Of a DNA stretch of 26,358 nucleotides, positions 21,912 to 26,358 are shown one piece after another. The notes under the pieces are model-generated. The model made no database searches. It was not told where the DNA came from and worked only from the letters and a program-made list of their open reading frames with translations. The DNA is from Desulfovibrio sp. (GTDB lineage Bacteria; Desulfobacterota; Desulfovibrionia; Desulfovibrionales; Desulfovibrionaceae), in NCBI GenBank assembly GCA_031275955.1, contig JAISNZ010000036.1:1-26358 (forward strand). The letters are read 5' to 3'. The stretch's first letter is position 1. Each line of letters begins with the position of its first letter. A program made the translations under genes and the position numbers.

Positions 21912-22952
21912 ATGGCCAAAAGACCCTCTTTCGCCGACCTGCAACGCCTGGGCTTTCATTTCCATGTGCCCGGCGGCATTCCCCCGCGGGGCTGGATCGA
22001 CCCGCGGGAGATCGAGATCCTCGCCCAGGACGCCGCCCTGGTCACCATCCCCAACTCCGCCGTGCCGGCGGAACTCCTGGCCTATTACGATCCGCGCGCC
22101 ATCGACGTGGTCACCCGGCCCCGCAAGGCGCGGGAAATCTTCAGCGAGGTCCAGAAAGGCGACTGGACGACCCCCTACGCCAAGTTCCGGGTCAACGAGC
22201 TGACCGGCTCCACCCAGCCCTATGCGGACTACGGGCAGAGCCGCACCTCCGGCGTGAACTACAACTGGCTCACCCGGCAGCAGTATGTCTTCCAGACCCT
22301 GATCGAATACGGGGATCTGGAGGAAGCCGTTTCCGCCGCCGCCAGGATCCAGCTCGCCGCCGACAAGCAGCGGGCAGCCGCCCACGCCATCGACGAGGAC
22401 GCCAACCTCTTCTACCTGCTGGGCGTCTCCGGCATGGAGATTTACGGCATCCTGAACAACCCGGATCTTTTGCCGGCCATCGCGCCCATCAACGTGGGCT
22501 CCGGGACGCCCGTGCTGGAATGGACGGGCAAGAACACCCAGCAGATCTACAACGACGTGCTGGCCCTGTTCGAGCAGCTTACGATCCAGGGGGACGGCTG
22601 GATTGATCAAAGCACCCCCCTGACCCTGGTCATCTCCCCGGCGGCCTCCGTCTTCCTGGGCCGGGCCACGGACTACAACGTGTCCGTGCAGGACATGCTG
22701 GGCAAGTTCTTCAAGTCCTTGAAGATCGTAACCCTGCCCGAGCTGGCCGACGAGACGAGCGGGCAGTCCATGCTGCTCATCGCCGACAGCATGGCCGGAA
22801 ACCCTGTGGGCGAGCTGGCCTATTCGGATAAGATCCGGGCCGGCCGCATCGTGCCGGACGTCTCCAGCTTCCGCCAGAAATGGACCAGCACCACCTACGG
22901 CGCGATCATCTACTACCCCTTTGCCGTCGCCACCATGACCGGCATTCTGTAA
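21912..22952 (+). CDS. Major capsid protein (DUF2184)
   Basis: A 346-residue protein of the DUF2184 capsid group. Landmarks are YYDPRAIDVVTRPRKAREIF, GDWTTPYAKFRVNELTGSTQ, YADYGQSRTSGVNYNW, and the C-terminal FRQKWTSTTYGAIIYYPFAV. It would have the HK97 fold and build the shell. The order of protease-scaffold, cement, capsid agrees. AAGGAG precedes ATG 21912. Confidence 0.88.
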   Translation: MAKRPSFADLQRLGFHFHVPGGIPPRGWIDPREIEILAQDAALVTIPNSAVPAELLAYYDPRAIDVVTRPRKAREIFSEVQKGDWTTPYAKFRVNELTGSTQPYADYGQSRTSGVNYNWLTRQQYVFQTLIEYGDLEEAVSAAARIQLAADKQRAAAHAIDEDANLFYLLGVSGMEIYGILNNPDLLPAIAPINVGSGTPVLEWTGKNTQQIYNDVLALFEQLTIQGDGWIDQSTPLTLVISPAASVFLGRATDYNVSVQDMLGKFFKSLKIVTLPELADETSGQSMLLIADSMAGNPVGELAYSDKIRAGRIVPDVSSFRQKWTSTTYGAIIYYPFAVATMTGIL

Positions 22953-22962
22953 GGAGCAAGCT

Positions 22963-23496
22963 ATGGCCAATACCAAGACCGATGCGGCGGCCGAAGCCGC
23001 CGAAAAGAAGACCGCGGCCGAAGCCGCCGAAAAAAAAGCCGCGGCCGAAGCCGCCGAAAAGAAGGCCGCGGCCGAAGCCGCCGAAAAAGAGGCTGAAGCC
23101 CTGGAAAAGACCAATGCGGCGGCGGAAGAAGACCTCGCCGCCGTCCCCGGCGACGTCTACGTCTTCGCCAATCTGAAGCAGGATCAGAGCTTCAGGCTCT
23201 CCGACGGCGAGGTGGTGACCATCCGGGGCTTTACCGTCTCAGGGCTGAGAAAGCCCGGCGGCGGGTTTTTCGCCGGCGGCAAGTACGGTGTGACCCCCGT
23301 GCCGGAGGACAAATGGCGCGAGGTCATGCGCGTCTACGGGAAGATGAAGATCTTCCTGAACGGCCTGGTCTTCGACGCCCCGAGCCTGGAGCGCGGCCAG
23401 GCAATGGCCAGGGAACGGGGCGGCCTGCGGCACGGTTATGAGCCGGTGGATCCCGAATCCCAGCGGACCAAGACCAGCCCCAAGGCTGAGGATTAG
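22963..23496 (+). CDS. Structural protein with an N-terminal repeat helix
   Basis: A 177-residue protein. Residues 9-44 are four 9-residue units (AAEAAEKKT, AAEAAEKKA and variants) forming a long charged helix. The remainder is a small domain: VYVFANLKQDQSFRLSDGEV, then GGGFFAGGKYGVTPVP. It lies between the capsid and DUF4054 genes and is probably a minor head protein. No family is recognised. Confidence 0.75.
   Translation: MANTKTDAAAEAAEKKTAAEAAEKKAAAEAAEKKAAAEAAEKEAEALEKTNAAAEEDLAAVPGDVYVFANLKQDQSFRLSDGEVVTIRGFTVSGLRKPGGGFFAGGKYGVTPVPEDKWREVMRVYGKMKIFLNGLVFDAPSLERGQAMARERGGLRHGYEPVDPESQRTKTSPKAED
22987..23094 (+). repeat. Four tandem 27-base coding repeats
   Basis: Units at 22987, 23014, 23041 and 23068 begin GCGGCCGAAGCCGCCGAAAA and differ only in the last bases. 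They keep the frame and so lengthen a helix by nine residues each. Copy number may vary between related phages. Confidence 0.92.
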
Positions 23497-23501
23497 GCCG
23501 C

Positions 23502-23900
23502 ATGGCAGTCGTCGTCTTTGATCCGGAGGAGTTCCGGACCATGAAACCCCAGTTCGCCGACTTCACGGACGCGCAACTGGGCGGCGCCTTTGATCTGGCC
23601 TGCGAGCTTGTGGACAACGGCGAAAGGTCGCCTGTCCCCTACGACCCCCCGGAAGTCAGGACGCGCAAGGCCCTGCTCTACGCCCTGGTCTGCCATTTCT
23701 GCGAGCTGGACAAAAGGGGCGGCATGGTGGGGATCATGACCGGCGCGGCGGAGGGGAGCGTAAACGTGACCTTCACGCCGCCGCCGGTGACCGACGCCAA
23801 TTCGGCCTGGTACATGCAGACCCAGTGCGGGGCCACGGCCTGGATGCTGCTGCGCCGCTATGCCCTGGGGGGGAGGCTGTATAATGGCCGCTTCCGCTAA
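23502..23900 (+). CDS. DUF4054-like head completion protein
   Basis: A 132-residue helical protein: FDPEEFRTMKPQFADFTDAQ, then ALLYALVCHFCELDKRGG and TQCGATAWMLLRRYALGGRL. This pattern and its place after the capsid gene match the DUF4054 connector proteins (gp15/gp6-like) that seal the portal. It overlaps the next gene by 17 bases. Confidence 0.85.
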   Translation: MAVVVFDPEEFRTMKPQFADFTDAQLGGAFDLACELVDNGERSPVPYDPPEVRTRKALLYALVCHFCELDKRGGMVGIMTGAAEGSVNVTFTPPPVTDANSAWYMQTQCGATAWMLLRRYALGGRLYNGRFR

Positions 23901-24366
23901 GGTCAAGGGCGGCAAAGCCTGGAAAAAGACGCTCTCCCTCTATGTGGCGGGCGCGGATGCCGAGCTGCGGGTCGGCATCCTGGAGGGCGCCACCTACTCC
24001 GGGGAGGCGGGCAAGGCCGGGCTGCCCGTGGCCGTCGTCGGCGCCGCGCATGAGTTCGGCACAAAAGACATTCCCGCCCGGTCCTTCCTGCGCTCCACCC
24101 TGGCCAAAAAGAAAGAGGAGTGGATCAGGCTCATGGCCCTCTACCTGCGGGCGAACCCCGGCAAGATCCGGGACGCCTTCGCCCTGCTGGGGGAAACGGC
24201 GGCGAAAGACATCCAGGCGGCCATTGAGGCGGGCCTGAAGCCGGCCCTGAAGCCGGCCACAGTCCTGAGAAAGCTCAAAAGAAAGGGGAAAAAGGGCAGC
24301 CCGGACCTTCCCCTGGTGGACACCGGCACCCTGCAGGAAGCCATCAGCTACGAGGTGAAGCCATGA
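23884..24366 (+). CDS. HK97 gp10-like neck or tail-completion protein
   Basis: A 160-residue basic protein from ATG 23884. VGAAHEFGTKDIPARSFLRS is the best sign of the gp10-like family (a His-Glu-Phe-Gly motif followed by PxRxFLR). LVDTGTLQEAISYEVKP closes it as usual. It would act at the head-tail joint. It overlaps the genes on both sides. Confidence 0.8.
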   Translation: MAASAKVKGGKAWKKTLSLYVAGADAELRVGILEGATYSGEAGKAGLPVAVVGAAHEFGTKDIPARSFLRSTLAKKKEEWIRLMALYLRANPGKIRDAFALLGETAAKDIQAAIEAGLKPALKPATVLRKLKRKGKKGSPDLPLVDTGTLQEAISYEVKP

Positions 24367-24806
24367 GTCTGGGCCTCAATCTCCATTCCATCGCGCGCGG
24401 GGCGATCAGCGCCCTGCATCCGGAAGTTCCGGCCACGCTCTACCGGAGCGTGGGGCAGACCACGGGGGAGGACGGGGCCGTGAAAAGCGTTTACGCCCCC
24501 GGCGTCCCCGTCAGCGCGCAGATCCAGTCCGAGAGTCCGTCTGCCCTGGCCCACGCCGACCGGGTAGGCATGGAAGAGACCAGCCGCAAGCTCTACCTCT
24601 TTTCCGAGCCCGGGCTCGACAAGCGCGTGGCCGGGGTCGTCCGGCCTCTGGCGCGCGGGGGCGACATGCTCCAGCTGGAGAACGGGACCTGGTGGCTGGT
24701 GGTGGGCGTCATTGAGGATTTTACCCTCTCCGGCTGGGCCTGCGTCCGGGCCACGATGCAGGTCGGGGGGCCGGATTTCAGCAATTCGGAGTGGTACACG
24801 CCATGA
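24363..24806 (+). CDS. Hypothetical head-tail joining protein
   Basis: A 147-residue protein, beta-rich in its second half (RKLYLFSEPG, GDMLQLENGTWWLVVGVIED, WACVRATMQVGG). Placement between the gp10-like and neck terminator genes, with four-base overlaps at both ends, points to a connector or stopper. I do not recognise the family with certainty. Confidence 0.75.
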   Translation: MSLGLNLHSIARGAISALHPEVPATLYRSVGQTTGEDGAVKSVYAPGVPVSAQIQSESPSALAHADRVGMEETSRKLYLFSEPGLDKRVAGVVRPLARGGDMLQLENGTWWLVVGVIEDFTLSGWACVRATMQVGGPDFSNSEWYTP

Positions 24807-25399
24807 GCCAGGCCGACATCGCCCGTCCCTTCAACCCGGCGCCCCTGCCCGAAGCCGGGATCTACAAGGCTGTTCAGTCATTCGTCCTGGCCTATGCTCT
24901 CCCGGCCCTTGACCCGGCCAACGTGATCCAGGGCTGGCAGAACCGTGCCTCCCTGCCGCCGGGCACGAACGATTATGCCGTGATCAGCGTCCTGTTCGAC
25001 CTGCGGCACGGGTCCATTGTGGAGACTTTCCGGGCGGACGATCCGGACCCCGCGATCCCCGGCGTCCTGACCCTCCGGGGGCTGATCGAGGTTTCCGTCC
25101 AGGTGGATTTCTGCGCCGAGAATGACACGGCCCGGCAGCGGGCACGCCGTCTGGCCCTGGTCACGCGATCCAGCGTGGGCGTCCGGTTCTTCAACGAGCG
25201 GGGCATGTCCGCCCTGTACGCGGACGACGCGCGGGACATCTCCTTTGTAGGGGACGCAAACCAGTTCGTCCGGCGCTGGATGACCACCCTGCATCTGACC
25301 CTGGTGGAGGGCGTAAGCGTCAACCTGGACTACTTCGACCGGGCCAAAATTTCGCGCATTGAAAACGTGGATGTTCATCATCCCGAAAAAGGAGCATAG
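24803..25399 (+). CDS. Phage neck terminator protein (LIC_12616 / gp12-like)
   Basis: A 198-residue protein with IYKAVQSFVLAYALPALDPA, VIQGWQNRASLPPG, LIEVSVQVDFCAEND, YADDARDISFVGDANQFVRR, LHLTLVEGVSVNLDYF and ENVDVHH. This conserved run is that of phage neck terminators, which join the neck to the tail tube. ATG 24803 overlaps the previous stop. The tail sheath gene starts three bases after its stop. Confidence 0.85.
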   Translation: MSQADIARPFNPAPLPEAGIYKAVQSFVLAYALPALDPANVIQGWQNRASLPPGTNDYAVISVLFDLRHGSIVETFRADDPDPAIPGVLTLRGLIEVSVQVDFCAENDTARQRARRLALVTRSSVGVRFFNERGMSALYADDARDISFVGDANQFVRRWMTTLHLTLVEGVSVNLDYFDRAKISRIENVDVHHPEKGA

Positions 25400-25402
25400 G
25401 CA

Positions 25403-26358
25403 ATGGCCATACCCGCATCGCACATCGTCAGCGTCATCCCCCGGGTGATCACCGGCGGCAGCGCCGATCTGGAACTGAACGGGCTGCTGCTCACGGACAA
25501 TCCGATCATTTCCGCCTCGACGCTGGTCCTGGAGTTCCCCAGCGCCGCCGCCGTGGGCGACTATTTCGGCCGGCCGTCCGTGGAGTACGCGGCCGCTGAC
25601 GTCTATTTCACCAGCTACAACAACAAGTTCACGGCCCCCAAAGCCTTTTTCGTCGCCCGGCGCATTGCCGCCGCCGCCCCGGCCTGGCTGCGCGGCGCCA
25701 GGATGAGCGCAACCCTGGCCCAGCTAAAGGCCGTCACCTCCGGCGGCTTAACCCTGTCCATCGACAATACCGCCGTGGCCGTATCCGGGGTCGATTTCTC
25801 CTCCGCGAACAGCTACTCGGAGGCGGCCGCCATTCTGCAGACGGCCCTTGCCGCTGAAAAGGCCGGGACGACGGTTTCCTGGTCCAGCCTGAGCGGGGCC
25901 TTGACCATCACCAGCCCGACGACGGGAGCCTCTTCGGAAGTCTCCTACGCTGCCGCTGGAACGGGCACAGACCTTTCCGCCCTGCTGAACCTTACGGAGG
26001 AGGCCGGGGCGGTCCTGTCCGAAGGCATGAATGCCCTTTCCGTCCCCGAGCAGATGACCAGGATCCGGGCCAAAACAGAAAACTGGGTTTCCTTCGCCAC
26101 CGCCTGGGAAGCGGACGCGGCGGAAATGCTGGAATGGGCGGATTGGGCCAGCGCCAATTACGGCTGGCTCTATGTGGCCTACACCACGAGCCCGGCCACG
26201 GTTTCCGCCGATTCCACGGCCGACCCGGCCAGCGTCCTCAAGGAATCCGGAAACGACCACACGACCATAGTTTACGGCACCCTGGAATATGCCGCCTTCA
26301 TCATGGGCGTCGTGGCCTCTGTCGCCTGGCAGCGGGTCAACGGCACAATTACGGCGGC
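25403..26358 (+). CDS. Tail sheath protein (DUF3383), 5' part, cut by the window edge
   Basis: From ATG 25403, after AAGGAG, 318 codons stay open to the window end. The start MAIPASHIVSVIPRVITGGS, the following LNGLLLTDNPI, VGDYFGRPSVEYAAADVYFT, APKAFFVARR and a central domain of short strands (LTLSIDNTAVAVSGVDFSSA) are typical of DUF3383 sheath proteins. The later SWVSFATAWE-like part is WVSFATAWEADAAEMLEWA. A sheath means a contractile, myovirus-type tail. It lacks a stop inside the window. Confidence 0.87.
   Translation, partial: MAIPASHIVSVIPRVITGGSADLELNGLLLTDNPIISASTLVLEFPSAAAVGDYFGRPSVEYAAADVYFTSYNNKFTAPKAFFVARRIAAAAPAWLRGARMSATLAQLKAVTSGGLTLSIDNTAVAVSGVDFSSANSYSEAAAILQTALAAEKAGTTVSWSSLSGALTITSPTTGASSEVSYAAAGTGTDLSALLNLTEEAGAVLSEGMNALSVPEQMTRIRAKTENWVSFATAWEADAAEMLEWADWASANYGWLYVAYTTSPATVSADSTADPASVLKESGNDHTTIVYGTLEYAAFIMGVVASVAWQRVNGTITA

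Noticed and set aside
20254..21912. Long minus-strand open frame opposite the DUF2213 and cement genes
   Set aside because: It is a Gly/Arg/Val-rich shadow without a ribosome site or domain; the plus-strand genes are well supported.

Overview
The window is about 63% GC and carries most of the left two thirds of a Mu-like transposable prophage. The phage sits beside the integrase end of a second, tRNA-targeting integrative element. Base composition and the Desulfovibrio-like feel of several small phage proteins suggest a Desulfovibrio-type sulfate reducer. That taxonomic call is recognition from memory, not a search result.

Layout. (1) 1-875: the start of a leftward tyrosine integrase, then a 57-base 3' fragment of tRNA-Val(CAC) with no 5' half. 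Tandem 11-base and 10-base repeats flank this fragment on both sides, as expected of an attP-type site. (2) 876-1104: the probable left end of the Mu-like phage, with two CTAAACGCC sites 42 bases apart, a hairpin and a terminator. (3) 1105-3256: a leftward CI/LexA-like repressor with a TTG start, then rightward early genes (a hypothetical protein, a CII-like protein and a Ner-like protein). (4) 3295-4017: a leftward AT-rich foreign gene inserted exactly in front of the transposase gene. (5) 4114-10164: DDE transposase A, ATPase B, small DNA-binding proteins, Gam, an HU-like protein and a zinc-cluster/HTH regulator. (6) 10148-11291: a leftward two-gene cargo module (lipoprotein plus exported thermonuclease) between 58-base direct repeats. 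(7) 11302-12796: a small protein, GemA and a Mor-family activator. (8) 12793-14186: lysis genes (SAR endolysin, holin-like protein, Rz- and Rz1-like spanins). (9) 14196-16756: Mu-like packaging genes (DUF2730, VpaChn25_0724-like, small and large terminase). (10) 16747-26358: head, neck and tail genes of the DUF1073 portal, MuF, DUF2213, DUF2184 capsid, DUF4054, neck and DUF3383 sheath type. The sheath gene runs off the window, so the phage has a contractile tail.

How it works together. The repressor and Ner-like protein would set lysogeny versus lytic growth. A and B transpose the genome, and Gam, HU-like and GemA proteins assist. Mor would switch on the later genes, the terminase packages DNA into heads built by the portal, protease-scaffold and capsid, and the lysis cassette releases the particles. 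Three acquired cargo pieces stand out: the AT-rich gene, the lipoprotein-nuclease module, and a BECR/LPD-like toxin-type domain fused to the front of the protease-scaffold protein. These are the best candidates for undescribed biology, probably host defence, superinfection exclusion or phage competition.
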